From Streptomyces sp. NBC_01142 (GTDB taxonomy: Bacteria; Actinomycetota; Actinomycetes; Streptomycetales; Streptomycetaceae): a stretch of DNA of 64,000 bases. Shown piece after piece: positions 1 to 9,480 of the stretch; position 1 is the stretch's first letter, and the number at the start of each line of letters is the position of its first letter. Location of the stretch: positions 1,302,001 through 1,366,000 of the forward strand of contig NZ_JAPEOR010000003.1 of the NCBI RefSeq assembly GCF_026341125.1, read 5' to 3'. A model generated the notes under the pieces. The model ran no database searches, had not been told where the DNA came from, and saw only the letters and a program-made list of their open reading frames with translations. The position numbers and the translations under genes are program-made.

Positions 1-1
1 C

Positions 2-685
2 AAGGTGGTCGCCCTCGATCGGGTCAGCGTCGGCTTCGGGCAGTCCCAGTTCACCGCGATCATGGGGCCCTCCGGGTCAGGCAAGTCCACGCTGATGCAC
101 TGCGTGGCCGGGTTGGACAGCTTCTCCTCAGGCTCGGTCCGCGTCGGTAACGCCGAGCTCGGCTCCCTGACGGACGCTCAGCTCACCGCTCTCCGCCGGG
201 ACAAGGTCGGCTTCATCTTCCAGGCATTCAACCTGCTGCCGACCCTCACCGCGCTGGAGAACATCACGCTCCCGATGGACATCGCGGGCCGCGCGCCGGA
301 CAAGCAGTGGCTGAACATCGTCATAGAGATGGTCGGCCTGTCCGGCCGGCTCAGCCACCGTCCCGCCCAGCTCTCCGGCGGCCAGCAGCAGCGTGTCGCC
401 GTCGCCCGGGCCCTCGCCTCCAAGCCGGACATCGTCTTCGGTGACGAGCCGACGGGGAACCTGGACTCGCGCGCGGGTGCCGAGGTCCTCGGGTTCCTGC
501 GCCACTCCGTACGGGAGTTGGGCCAGACCGTTGTCATGGTCACCCATGATCCGGTCGCCGCCTCCTACGCGGACCGGGTCGTCTTCCTCGCCGACGGGCG
601 GATCGTCGACGAGATGTACGAGCCCACCGCGGACGGGGTCCTCGATCGCATGAAGGCCTTCGACACCAAGTTCCGTACGAGCTGA
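2..685 (+). CDS. ABC transporter ATP-binding protein (MacB/LolD type), 5' end outside window
   Basis: ATPase subunit of an ABC exporter of the MacB/LolD class, energising the FtsX-like permease that follows. Visible motifs are Walker A GPSGSGKST (about residues 21-29), a Q-loop in FQAFNLLPTLT, signature LSGGQQQRVAVARAL, Walker B DIVFGDEPTGNLDS and the H-loop VTHD. The first codon inside the window is in frame and the usual N-terminal strand is missing, so the true start probably lies before base 1; GTG at 5 is only the first possible start. It is followed after about 107 bases by the permease on the same strand, the usual two-gene arrangement. The substrate cannot be told from sequence. Confidence 0.93.
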   Translation, partial: KVVALDRVSVGFGQSQFTAIMGPSGSGKSTLMHCVAGLDSFSSGSVRVGNAELGSLTDAQLTALRRDKVGFIFQAFNLLPTLTALENITLPMDIAGRAPDKQWLNIVIEMVGLSGRLSHRPAQLSGGQQQRVAVARALASKPDIVFGDEPTGNLDSRAGAEVLGFLRHSVRELGQTVVMVTHDPVAASYADRVVFLADGRIVDEMYEPTADGVLDRMKAFDTKFRTS

Positions 686-792
686 GCCGAGCAGGCCGTA
701 CGAGCTGAGCCGAACCGGGCGGAACCGGACCGTATGAACCGGCGCCCCCAGATCGACCCCCGTCCTCCCTCACTCACCAGGACTACACCGCC

Positions 793-3261
793 ATGTTCCG
801 TACAGCCCTGCGCAACGTCCTCGCGCACAAGGCCAGGCTGCTGATGACCGTGCTCGCCGTCATGCTCGGCGTCGCGTTCGTCTCCGGCACTCTGATCTTC
901 ACCGACACCTACGAAAACGCCTCCAACAGCACGACGGCCAAGAGCTACGCCCACGTGGACGTCCAGGTCGTGGAGAACACCGACTACTCCGGCGACTCCA
1001 ACGGCATCAGTCGGAAGACGGTCGACAAGATCGCCCGAGTCGAGGGGGTCGCCTCGGCCGCCGGGCGCGTCACCGGGCAGGCCTTTGTCGCCGACGAGGA
1101 CGGCGGTCTCATCGCCAGTGGCTCGCTCAACACGGGCGCCAACTTCGCGCCGGGGAAGAACGGCAAGGACCCGCTCTACGCGGTCACCGACGGCAGGGGG
1201 CCCACCGGGCCCGGGCAGGTCGCGCTCGACAAGGACACCGCCGAGAAGGGTGGCTACGCCGTCGGTGACACCGTGTCCGTGGCCCTCGAGGGGCCGACGA
1301 AGAAGTACAGGCTCTCCGGCATCTTCACCACCGAGAACGAGATGGTGGCCGCAGGCGGCAGCCTGGTGCTGTTCGACACGCCGGTCGCTCAGCGGGTTTT
1401 CGGCGAGCCGGGCTTGTATGAGTACGTCACCGTCACCGCCGCCCCCGGCGTTTCGAGCTCCGAGCTCGCCGCAGCCATCGGCAAGGTGCTTCCGGAGTCC
1501 GCGAAGGCCAGGACAGGTCGGGAACTCGCAGAAGAGGAGAACAGGCTGGTGGCGGGAGACGCGGAGTTGCTCAACGGGCTCCTGTTCGCCTTCGCCGGCG
1601 TCGCGCTCTTCGTCAGTGTCTTCCTGATCTCCAACACCTTCACCATGCTGGCCGCCCAGCGCACCAGGGAAATCGCTCTGCTGCGCGCGGTCGGCGCCTC
1701 CCGCGGGCAGGTCACCCGGTCCGTGCTGATCGAGGCGATGGCGGGCGGCGCGGTTGCCGCGGCCGCCGGCCTCAGGCTCGGCGCCGCCATCGCCGCCGTA
1801 GCGCGTTCCACGGTCGACTTCGGCGGCGGGAACATCTCGGACGGGCCGCTGATCGTCACGTCGACGGCCTGGCTGCCGGCCCGTCGTGCCGCGAAGATCC
1901 CGCCGGTCGCGGCGATCGGTAGCGCGCACCTGCCGGCCACCGCCAGGTCCCTGGTTCTGCGGAACCTGCTCGGCGCCGCCATCACGCTGTTCGGCATGGC
2001 GGTCGTCGTCATGGGCGCCGGGGTCGGCGGCTCCGACGGCGGGGGGTTCGTCGGGTTCGGTGCCTTCCTCGCGGTGATCGGTGTCATCGTGCTGATCCCG
2101 TTGCTGTCCCGGCCCGTGATCGCCGTCGTGCAGCCCCTGCTGCGGCGCGGCTTCGGGGTCTGCGGCACGCTCGCGGGCCAGAACGCGGTACGCAGCCCGC
2201 GCCGTACCGGCGCCACCGCCTCCGCGCTGGCCATCGGGCTCACGCTGGTCAGCGCTCTGACCGTGCTCGGTGTCACCCTCGGTCAGTCTGTGGACGGGAT
2301 GACCACGGACATCGTCAAGGCCGACTACATGGTCACGGACAACGGCGCGGGCCTGGACGCCTCGGCGGTCGCCGCCCTGCGCAAGGTCCAGGGCGTCACG
2401 GCGGTGTCTCAGGAGCAGCAGGCGTGGATGAGGATCGACGGCATCCAGGAGGATATTTCCGGCGTCACCCCGGCGGACTTCCAAAAGGCCCTCCACCTCC
2501 CGGTGGTCTCCGGCTCCCAGAACACGCTCGCGAAGGGGCAGATAGCCGTCGCCGAGAACCTCGCCCGGTCCAACGGCTGGAAGGCGGGGGACAGGCTGCC
2601 CGTGACGTACGGGGGATCCGGCAAGAGCGGCAAGCTGACCGTCGGGGCCGTCTTCGAGTTCAACGAGGTCGTCCTGCCGGTCGTCGTCTCCACGGACGTG
2701 ATCGAACCGCACGCCACCGAGACGTCCATCTCGAAGATCTACGTCAAGACGGATGGCGGCACGAACGAGAAGGCACTCGGAGATGCCCTCGCCGGGCGCC
2801 CGGGGGTCAAGATCGGCGACCGGGAGGACATCCGCAACGATCTCAGCGGATACCTCAACACCCTGCTGAACGTCATGTACGGGCTGCTTGCGATCTCCCT
2901 GGTCATCGCGGTGCTGGGGGTGGTGAACACCCTCGCGATGTCGGTCTTCGAGCGGCAGCGGGAGGTCGGTATGCTGCGAACCGTCGGGCTCGACCGGCGG
3001 GGCGTGACGCGGATGATCCAGCTGGAGGCCGTGGTCATCTCGCTCTTCGGCGCGGTGATCGGGATCGGGCTCGGTGCCTTCCTGGGCTGGGCCGTCTGCG
3101 AGATCACGAAGGCGGACATCCCCGGATACGCGCTGGTGCTGCCGTGGGGCCAGTTCGCGCTCTTCCTGCTGCTGGCAGCGCTGGTCGGCCTGCTGGCCGC
3201 CGTGTGGCCCGCCCGCAGCGCGGCCCGGGTGAACATGCTCACCGCCATCAAGACCGAGTAG
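793..3261 (+). CDS. FtsX-like (MacB-type) ABC transporter permease, probable internal deletion
   Basis: Membrane permease partner of the preceding ATPase. It begins with a transmembrane helix (about residues 16-38), then a large extracytoplasmic domain, a helix near 255-285, a coupling-helix-type segment (RTREIALLRAVGASRGQV), more helices, a second extracytoplasmic domain and a C-terminal FtsX domain (about 690-820) with a second coupling segment (RQREVGMLRTVGL). This is the duplicated layout usual in actinobacterial MacB-like permeases of about 830-860 residues. Around residue 355 the sequence runs directly from GPLIVTST into AWLPARRAAKIPPVAA. In relatives about 15-20 hydrophobic residues, one membrane helix, normally sit there, so an in-frame deletion is likely. 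ATG at 793 follows a non-coding gap and fits the family N-terminus. Confidence 0.9.
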   Translation: MFRTALRNVLAHKARLLMTVLAVMLGVAFVSGTLIFTDTYENASNSTTAKSYAHVDVQVVENTDYSGDSNGISRKTVDKIARVEGVASAAGRVTGQAFVADEDGGLIASGSLNTGANFAPGKNGKDPLYAVTDGRGPTGPGQVALDKDTAEKGGYAVGDTVSVALEGPTKKYRLSGIFTTENEMVAAGGSLVLFDTPVAQRVFGEPGLYEYVTVTAAPGVSSSELAAAIGKVLPESAKARTGRELAEEENRLVAGDAELLNGLLFAFAGVALFVSVFLISNTFTMLAAQRTREIALLRAVGASRGQVTRSVLIEAMAGGAVAAAAGLRLGAAIAAVARSTVDFGGGNISDGPLIVTSTAWLPARRAAKIPPVAAIGSAHLPATARSLVLRNLLGAAITLFGMAVVVMGAGVGGSDGGGFVGFGAFLAVIGVIVLIPLLSRPVIAVVQPLLRRGFGVCGTLAGQNAVRSPRRTGATASALAIGLTLVSALTVLGVTLGQSVDGMTTDIVKADYMVTDNGAGLDASAVAALRKVQGVTAVSQEQQAWMRIDGIQEDISGVTPADFQKALHLPVVSGSQNTLAKGQIAVAENLARSNGWKAGDRLPVTYGGSGKSGKLTVGAVFEFNEVVLPVVVSTDVIEPHATETSISKIYVKTDGGTNEKALGDALAGRPGVKIGDREDIRNDLSGYLNTLLNVMYGLLAISLVIAVLGVVNTLAMSVFERQREVGMLRTVGLDRRGVTRMIQLEAVVISLFGAVIGIGLGAFLGWAVCEITKADIPGYALVLPWGQFALFLLLAALVGLLAAVWPARSAARVNMLTAIKTE

Positions 3262-3297
3262 GCGGAGCGGGTCGCAGTACGGCCGTAGGCACACTTA

Positions 3298-4162
3298 GAC
3301 GGTGTCCTATGTGGTTAGGCGGATGAGGCGCTTGTAGCAGCACAGGGCGGCGGCGAGGCCAAGAAAGGCCAGGTAGTTCCGGGGGTGGCGTTCGTAGCGG
3401 TGGTTGAGGCGGCGGTATCCGGTCAGCCAGGACATGGTCCGCTCGATGACCCACCTGCGACGGCCGAGTCGTTCGCTGGACTCGATGCCTTTGCGGGCGA
3501 TCCGCACCCCGATGCGTTTGCCTCGTAGCCATTTACGCAGGTGGGGGATGTCGTAGGCCTTGTCGGCGTGCAGGCGTTGGGGCCTGAAGTGACGGCCGCG
3601 GTGGGGGTCGTGTCTCGTTTGGAGACCCGCCACCATGGGCTTCAGACCTTCGCTGTCATGGGTGTTGGCGGCGGAGAGCCCGACGACCAGGGGCAGTCCG
3701 CTCGCGTCCGACAGGACGTGCATCTTGGAACCCGGCTTGCCTCGGTCCACGGGGCTCGGACCTGTGAGTTCGCCCCCTTTTTAGCCCGGACGTGGGCGGA
3801 GTCGAGGACGACTCGGGAGACGTCGATGAGGCCTGCGTCGTCGAGTTGGTGCAGGACCGCTTCGTGCAGCCGGCCCCACACCCCGGCCCTCGACCAGATC
3901 ATGAACCGGCGATGCGCGGTCGACTTCGATATGCCGAAGCACGGTGGCAGGGCCCGCCAGGCGCAGCCGCTGACGAGCACGTAGATGATCGCTGCGAACA
4001 ACGTCTCATCAGGCGTGTTCGGTGTTCCACCGCCCTGCGGTCGCACTCGTTCCTCCGGAATCAACGGCCTGGCGAGCTCCCATAAGCCGTCCGGAACAAT
4101 CCAACTCCACGTACCCCGCCCCATGAATAACCCAACGAGTGATCACCACATAGGACACCGTC
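3298..4162. mobile_element. IS5-family element (two-frame type), copy 1
   Basis: Complete-looking insertion sequence. The ends are perfect inverted repeats reaching from GACGGTGTCC at the left to GGACACCGTC at the right (3298-3314 and 4146-4162). TTA precedes the left end and TAA follows the right end, so a TA or TNA target duplication is likely, as in this family. It carries one transposase in two overlapping frames on the minus strand. Its right-hand TAA is shared with the next element. Confidence 0.88.
3307..4124 (-). CDS. IS5-family transposase, two overlapping frames (programmed frameshift)
   Basis: Transposase of the 3298-4162 element. The first frame (4124 to 3642) gives the N-terminal part, with an insertion-element domain (VPDGLWELARPLIPEE) and the first catalytic Asp in VVLDSAHVRAKKG. 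The second frame (3750 to 3307) gives the DDE core and C-terminus, with HADKAYD and the RRWVIERTMSWL block carrying the catalytic Glu. The frames overlap at a run of A5G5 on the coding strand near 3771-3782, the usual place for a -1 shift in this IS group. Taken together the product has normal length and all expected motifs, so this copy may be active. Calling it frameshifting rather than a mutation is inference from family behaviour. Confidence 0.85.
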
Positions 4163-4978
4163 TAAGAGGATGTCCTGATCGGTTGAGGCGCCGGCAGCAG
4201 ATCAGGGCACTGGCCAAGCCGACGAAGGCGAGGAAGTGCCCGGCCTTGCGCTCGTAGCGGCGGTGCAGGCGACGGCAGCCGTTCAGCCAGGACATTGTGC
4301 GCTCGACTACCCAGCGGTGCCGGCCCAGGCGGCCGGACGGTTCGACGCCGCGGCGGGCGATGCGCGGCACCATCTGCCGACGGCGCAGCCATCCTCGCAG
4401 GTGGTCGAAGTCGTAGCCCTTGTCCGCGTGGAGTTTGGCCGGGCGGCGGCGCCGGGGTCCATAGCGGGAGCGGATCGGCGGGATGCCGCGCATCAGCGGG
4501 ATCAGGGCCTGGCTGTCGTGGAGGTTGGCGCCGGAGATACCCACCGAGATCGGCAGTCCGTTGCGGTCACAGATGACGTGCATCTTCGATCCGAGCTTGC
4601 CGCGATCGGTCGGATTCGGTCCGGTCAGGGGCCCCCTTTGACCGCTCGGACACTGGCCGAGTCGATCGCGCAGCGCGACCAGTCCAGCTCGCCGTTCGCG
4701 CCGAGCCGGTCGAGGACCACGCGGTGCAGCTTGGCCCAGACCCGGGCCGCGGACCAATCAGTGAAACGGCGGTGGACCGTCTGCCAGGAGGCCCCGAAGA
4801 CCGGTGGCACCTGCCGCCAGGTACAGCCCGAAGTAGCGACGAAGATGATCGCGGCCAGCACCGCGCGGTCATCGCACCTCCGGCGGCCTCCACCTTGGGC
4901 GCGTACCGGCGGCTCCGGCGCCACATCCTGGAAGATCTCCCACAGCCCGTCCGGCACCAGGCGCACAACCATGTCCAT
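4143..4978 (-). CDS. IS5-family transposase, two overlapping frames; reads into the neighbouring IS
   Basis: The first frame (4978 to 4625) encodes the N-terminal domain ending in SRCAIDSASVRAVKGGP. The second continues through DRGKLGSKMHV, HADKGYD and RHRWVVERTMSWL, the DDE core. They overlap at a purine-rich run (AAAGGGGG on the coding strand near 4634-4641), the likely frameshift site. There is no stop inside the element: the second frame crosses the terminal repeat and stops (TGA, 4143-4145) inside the adjacent copy 1, adding a few foreign residues (about LRRCPMW). Whether the native element borrows a stop from its target site or this is a consequence of the tandem arrangement cannot be told here. 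Confidence 0.8.
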
Positions 4979-5016
4979 GCCCAGAGCAACGAGCGATCGC
5001 CAATCAAGACACCGTC
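4166..5016. mobile_element. IS5-family element (two-frame type), copy 2, abutting copy 1
   Basis: A second element of the same subgroup but clearly different sequence. Its imperfect terminal repeats start GAGGATGTCCTGATCGG at the left and end CAAGACACCGTC at the right. It lies directly against copy 1, separated by TAA (4163-4165), and TAA again follows its right end (5017-5019), giving a TAA target duplication. The transposase is on the minus strand. Confidence 0.8.
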
Positions 5017-5190
5017 TAAGCTTGTTCTTTATCTACCAAGATCTTCCGGGCTTGCCGATGGCCTTGAGGGTCTCGGCGCGTTTGACGGTCTTGCCGACGT
5101 CGTAGCGGGGTGCCCGGTGTTTGTTCTTGGCGCCGGGTGGCCGTCCGGGGCCGGCGCCTCGGGGTTTGGGAACACGGGTTGGGCAGTCGG

Positions 5191-6850
5191 GAGGCTGTCG
5201 CACGGCTCCTGCCCGGTGAAGGTCAAGAGCGATTCGTTGTTCGGTTCCGAGGATCCAGGAGGCGTCGGAATCTTGGCTGGTGGGGCGGAACTTCTGGTCG
5301 TGCGACCGTGAACGTGATCTTGAGATGCCGCGGGATGTCCGGGAGTGGCTGCCGCCCGAGCACCTGTGCTGGAAGGTGCTCGACGTCGTCGAGCTACTTG
5401 ACCTGTCGGCGTTCGAGAACAGCTACCGTGACGACGGGCGGGGCGGGGTGGCCTACCCTCCCGCGAGCCTGATTGCGCTGCTCCTGTACTGCTACAGCAA
5501 GGGAGTGCGTTCCTCCCGTCGCATCGAGCAGGCTTGCTGGGACGACGTGGGCTGCCGAATCATCACCGCGAACCGCCGAGTGGACCACTCCACCGTCGCG
5601 CGGTTCGTACGACGCCACCGTGCCGCCTTGAACTCACTGTTCGTGCAGGTGTTGTCGCTGTGCGGCCGACGTGGCCTGGTCGATCTTTCGGCGGTGGCCG
5701 TGGACGGCTCACCGATGGAGGCGAACGCCTCACGCGACGCCAACCAGCGGCTCCAGCGCCTGGAGGAGACCATCTCCCAGTACGAGAAAGAGATCCACGC
5801 GTTGATGGAGGATGTAGTCGACCACGCGCTGAGCGTCGAGGCCGATGACTCGGCAGCACAGGGAGATGGCGAGGACGCGTGCGACAACTGGCCTCGCCTG
5901 TCCCGGCTGTGCGACCGGCTCACCCGGGCCCACTTGGCCAGGGACAGACTGCATGAACGGGCTATGCCTTCACCCACCGAGATCCGGATCAAGGTCGAAG
6001 CCGCCGAGCGGATGGTGGCCCGCGCGGAGAAGCGCCTGGCCGCCGAGACCGAGGCTCACCAGGAGAAGCTGAAGAAGTACGAGCTCCGCGTCCGAGAGGA
6101 CCGGGCGGCAGGACGTCGTGGAGCGAACGGACGGCCGCCGGTCCCGATGGAGCACAAGACCGTCCTCGTTCGCCAGCGAACGCGACTGGTGAAGATGCGG
6201 GCCTGGCTGGAGCGGGCCCGCACACCCCGACCGGCCCCCTCCCCGGAGTCCCGTTCCTGCCTGAGCGATCCCGACTCCCGGCTGATTCCCGGCAAACGCG
6301 GCGGCTACCTGCAGGGATACAACATCCAGATCGTGTGCGCCCGCCGTCAATTCTTGCTGGCCATCGAAGCGCACGACAATCCCTCGGACAGGACGGCCCT
6401 CGTTCCGATGGTGAAGAAGACCCAGCACAATCACCAGGCCGCACGGCTCCCCGGCGACATCCAACTCTGGCTCGCCGACAGCGGGTACGCTTCCGCCGCG
6501 TCCTTCGAGGCCCTCGCCGACCTCCCGCTACTGGTCTCGGTCACCAGCGATGCCGACCAGGCAGGCTTTCCCGCGAAACGTCAGCAGGCCCCTGCCGGCC
6601 AGCAGGACATGGCGGCCCGCCTCGCCACCCCAACAGGACGGGCCCAGTACCGTCAACGCAGTGCCCTGGTCGAGCCGGGATTCGCCCGGATCTTCCAACG
6701 CTTCGGACGGCACCTCAACTACCGCGGCCGCCAGGCGGTGGACGCCGAGATCAAGCTCCTCGGCACGGTGCACAACCTCAACAAGCTCATCAACCACACG
6801 CCCAAGAAGCACTCTTGACCTTCACCGGGCAGGAGCCGTGCGACAGCCTC
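5191..6850. mobile_element. IS1182-type element nested in the NF041680 transposase gene
   Basis: An exact 39-bp inverted repeat (5191-5229 versus 6812-6850; outermost bases GAGGCTGTCG) encloses one long transposase gene. Flanking DNA on both sides is NF041680 transposase coding sequence. The outer part of the repeat may include target sequence, so the exact ends are uncertain by about 10 bases, and no simple direct duplication was recognised. Perfect repeats suggest a recent insertion. Confidence 0.8.
5325..6818 (+). CDS. IS1182-family transposase
   Basis: A 497-residue transposase. The N-terminal DUF772-type domain (PRDVREWLPPEHLCWKVLDVVELLDLS, then YPPASLIALLLYCYSKG) is followed by VDLSAVAVDGSPMEANASRDAN with the first catalytic Asp, a long charged helical insert (about 150-290), WLADSGYASA for the second Asp and LVEPGFARIFQRFGR with the C-terminal Glu. 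Length and order are normal for the family and no frame break is seen, so it is probably functional. ATG at 5325 is preferred over upstream in-frame starts because it matches the family N-terminus. Confidence 0.85.
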   Translation: MPRDVREWLPPEHLCWKVLDVVELLDLSAFENSYRDDGRGGVAYPPASLIALLLYCYSKGVRSSRRIEQACWDDVGCRIITANRRVDHSTVARFVRRHRAALNSLFVQVLSLCGRRGLVDLSAVAVDGSPMEANASRDANQRLQRLEETISQYEKEIHALMEDVVDHALSVEADDSAAQGDGEDACDNWPRLSRLCDRLTRAHLARDRLHERAMPSPTEIRIKVEAAERMVARAEKRLAAETEAHQEKLKKYELRVREDRAAGRRGANGRPPVPMEHKTVLVRQRTRLVKMRAWLERARTPRPAPSPESRSCLSDPDSRLIPGKRGGYLQGYNIQIVCARRQFLLAIEAHDNPSDRTALVPMVKKTQHNHQAARLPGDIQLWLADSGYASAASFEALADLPLLVSVTSDADQAGFPAKRQQAPAGQQDMAARLATPTGRAQYRQRSALVEPGFARIFQRFGRHLNYRGRQAVDAEIKLLGTVHNLNKLINHTPKKHS

Positions 6851-7151
6851 TCGGTCTTCGGGCGGATGTGCCGGAAGTCGCGGCGGACCCGGGCCGGGGT
6901 GAGCCGGTCGGAGGTGGCGGGTTTCTCCCAGGGCCGGCGGAGGTCCGCGGCGAGCGGCCGGGCGAGCCGGAGCTGGGTGTGAGCGACGATCAGGATCCAG
7001 GTCCAGCGGTCCGCCGCCTCGGGAGTACGGAGTTTCGGAGTGGTCCAGCCCAGGGTCTGCTTCGCGAAGCGGAAGGTGTGCTCCAGATCGAAGCGACGGA
7101 GAAATGCCTGCCAGAAGCGGTCCACGTCGTCCGGGGTTGCGCCGGTCTTAG

Positions 7152-8549
7152 TACTGCAACGGTCTTTGCTCTGATGGTTTGTTGGCTTCTGGTGGTGTGT
7201 GGCCGCGTCGTTTGTAGTGGCTGATGCGGGCTTGGTGTTGTCGTCTGCGGCGCCAGTGTGACCAGTGCAGGACGTGGTCGGTGCTTGGGCGGGGTCGAGT
7301 GAGGCGGGTGATCAGGCGTCTGAGTTCGGGGAGGGTCAGGGGTATGAGCTGGGAGGATCCGTTTCTGCTTTCCCGGTGTCGAGTTCACGGGCCCGCAGGA
7401 CGGTGAGGCAGGCGTGTGCGGCCATGGCCAGGGTGATGTGGCGGTGCCAGCCGTCGTAGCGGCGGACCTGGTAGTCGTCCAGGCCGCACTCCTGCTTCGC
7501 GGTCTGGAAGCACTCCTCGACCGCCCACCGGCTGCCCGCGATGCGGATCAGCTCGTCGAGTGTGGTGTCGGCCGGGCAGTAGGCGATGTAGTAGGAGATC
7601 TCCTCGGGCCGGCGGACACTTCGGCGGGCGATCACCCAGTGACGACGGTCCTCGCGGTGCCAGGGACGGACCTCGACCCTCGCCCAGTCGTAGACCCTCG
7701 GGCCGTGGGCGCCGTTGCCGCAGGAACGGCGCTTCCACTTCTGCCGGGACAGCCCGGGAAACAGATCGTGAACGGGGTGGTCCATGGCCCAGCGGGTGAC
7801 GACGGTGTCATGCCGGGTGGTGGCCATCACGTGGAAGACATCCGCCCGCTCCAGCTCAGAACGCCAGCCCTTGGAGAAGCCGTAGGCGGCGTCGGCGGTC
7901 ACCCACCGGAACGGGATCCGGTCCGTGATCGCCCGGCGGACCATGGCCTTGGCCATCACCACTTTCGTCTCGAAGGCGACCGTGTCGTCGATGCCCGCGG
8001 CCCGGCACCGGTCGCGGTCATCGGTCCATGAGGTGGGCAGATAGAGGCGGCGGTCGATCAATGTGCGGCCGCGTCCGCCGGCATAGGCGAGGAAGACCCC
8101 GATCTGGGAGTTCTCCGTCCGGCCGGCGGTTCCGGAGTATTGGCGCTGGACCCCGGCCGAGCGGATGCCCTTCTTCAGGAACCCGGTGTCGTCCACGATC
8201 AGCACCGCATCCGGATCGCCGAGGTGCTCGACGACGTAGTCCCGCACGTCGTCCAGGACTTCGTCCGCGCTCCAGTCGATCCGGTTCAGCAGCCGGTGGA
8301 TCCGGTCCGGGCCGCCATGCCCGGCCTCCTCGGCAAGCGTCCAGCCGTTCTTCCGCTCCAGCGGAGCTATCAGCCCCCGCATATAGGCGAGAGCCGACTC
8401 CCGCGGCTCCGACCTGGAGAAACGGTGCACGAACCGCTCGTGCAAGGCCTTCAGTTCACCGGCCCACGACCGGGCATCAGCAAGTTCCCCACCCATGACC
8501 TGATAAACGACCGACCTGCCCAACCGTCACGGCAAGCACCGTTGCAGTA
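7152..8549. mobile_element. IS701-family element with TTAG duplication
   Basis: Ends TACTGCAACGGT (7152-7163) and ACCGTTGCAGTA (8538-8549) form a 12-bp perfect inverted repeat. TTAG occurs immediately outside both ends (7148-7151 and 8550-8553), the 4-bp YTAR-type duplication usual for IS701. The right-hand TTAG consists of the TTA duplication of the neighbouring IS5 element plus that element's first base. This copy therefore inserted after the IS5 element. Confidence 0.92.
7336..8496 (-). CDS. IS701-family transposase
   Basis: Single-frame transposase of about 386 residues. Family features are VLIVDDTGFLKKGIRSAGVQRQYSGTAG (first catalytic Asp and the GVQRQY block), RWVTADAAYGFSKGWRSEL (second Asp) and RWAVEECFQTAKQECGLDDYQVRRYDGWHRHITLAM (C-terminal Glu region). 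Reading frame and length are normal. ATG at 8496 (MGGELADARSW) is preferred; an in-frame TTG at 8523 is possible. Confidence 0.9.
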   Translation of the reverse strand: MGGELADARSWAGELKALHERFVHRFSRSEPRESALAYMRGLIAPLERKNGWTLAEEAGHGGPDRIHRLLNRIDWSADEVLDDVRDYVVEHLGDPDAVLIVDDTGFLKKGIRSAGVQRQYSGTAGRTENSQIGVFLAYAGGRGRTLIDRRLYLPTSWTDDRDRCRAAGIDDTVAFETKVVMAKAMVRRAITDRIPFRWVTADAAYGFSKGWRSELERADVFHVMATTRHDTVVTRWAMDHPVHDLFPGLSRQKWKRRSCGNGAHGPRVYDWARVEVRPWHREDRRHWVIARRSVRRPEEISYYIAYCPADTTLDELIRIAGSRWAVEECFQTAKQECGLDDYQVRRYDGWHRHITLAMAAHACLTVLRARELDTGKAETDPPSSYP

Positions 8550-8552
8550 TTA

Positions 8553-9480
8553 GAGCGTGTCTGAGATCCGCCGTATCGGCTGTATGGGTGACTCGTTGAG
8601 TGGTGTGTGAGTGCTGCTGGGGATGGTTACCCGTCTGATCTGACGGATGAACAGTGGGCGTTGATTGAGCCGTTGCTGCCTGCTCCAAGGACGGGTCGCA
8701 AGGGCGGGCGGCGGGAGAAGCACCCGCGTCGGCGGATCGTGGACGCGATCTTGTACTTGGCGCGGACCGGGTGCCAGTGGCGGTATCTGCCCAAGGATTT
8801 CCCGCCCTTCCAGACGGTGTACTGGTACTTCACCTGGTGGCACGACGACGGCACCGTGGAGCGCGTCCACGACGCGCTGCGGGTCAAGGTCCGCGAGGCC
8901 GACGGCCGTTCCGCTGAGCCGTCCGCGGGCCTGGTCGACTCGCAGTCCGTGCGGGCGGCCGACACGGTGCCGAAGTCCACCAGCGGCTTCGACGCGGGCA
9001 AGAAGACCAAGGGCCGCAAACGGTTCATCGTCACCGACACCCTCGGCCTCCTCCTGGCCGTGCACGTGCTGGCCGCAAGCGTCCAGGACCGCGACGGAGC
9101 CAAGCGCTCCCTGCTGTGGACCCGCCTGGACCACCCAACCATCGAGAAGATCTGGGCCGACCAGGGCTTCGCCGGCCGACTCGTCGAGTGGTCCTCTGCC
9201 GTCTTGCACCGCACGCTGGAGATCGTCCGCAAGGACCCCGGACAGCGCGGCTTCAAGGTCCAGCCGAAGCGCTGGGCGGTGGAGCGCACGTTCGCCTGGA
9301 TCACCACACGCCGCCGCCTGGCCTGCGACTACGAACGCAACCCGGCCCACTCCGAAACCATGATCCGCTGGGCCATGACCGACCTGATACTCCGCCGACT
9401 CACCCGAGGCCGACCCGCCACCCGCCAAGGACCCCGACCACTACGGAAAATCACCCCGTAACCCGATCTCAGACACGCTC
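8553..9480. mobile_element. IS5-family element with TTA duplication
   Basis: A perfect 16-bp inverted repeat, GAGCGTGTCTGAGATC at 8553-8568 and its complement at 9465-9480, encloses one transposase gene. TTA lies outside both ends (8550-8552 and 9481-9483). It interrupts the NF041680 transposase gene at a TCT-AAG codon junction. Confidence 0.93.
8607..9461 (+). CDS. IS5-family transposase, single frame
   Basis: A 284-residue DDE transposase. The N-terminal domain YPSDLTDEQWALIEPLLP is followed by AGLVDSQSVRAAD (first Asp), GGKK-like GKKTKGRKRFIVTDTLGLLL, IWADQGFAG (second Asp) and QPKRWAVERTFAWI (Glu in the DDE block). The GTG start at 8607 lies a short distance inside the left repeat, as expected. 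Length is full and there are no breaks, so it is likely functional. Confidence 0.92.
   Translation: MSAAGDGYPSDLTDEQWALIEPLLPAPRTGRKGGRREKHPRRRIVDAILYLARTGCQWRYLPKDFPPFQTVYWYFTWWHDDGTVERVHDALRVKVREADGRSAEPSAGLVDSQSVRAADTVPKSTSGFDAGKKTKGRKRFIVTDTLGLLLAVHVLAASVQDRDGAKRSLLWTRLDHPTIEKIWADQGFAGRLVEWSSAVLHRTLEIVRKDPGQRGFKVQPKRWAVERTFAWITTRRRLACDYERNPAHSETMIRWAMTDLILRRLTRGRPATRQGPRPLRKITP

Noticed and set aside
565..3294. A 909-codon open frame on the minus strand opposite the permease
   Set aside because: It mirrors the third-codon GC bias of the real permease, is rich in Gly/Arg/Asp/His without domains, and would overlap the ABC genes completely.
3642..4124. Treating the two frames of the IS5-type transposases as dead frameshift pseudogenes
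   Set aside because: Both neighbouring elements show the break at the same A/G-run position, which fits programmed frameshifting in this IS group.
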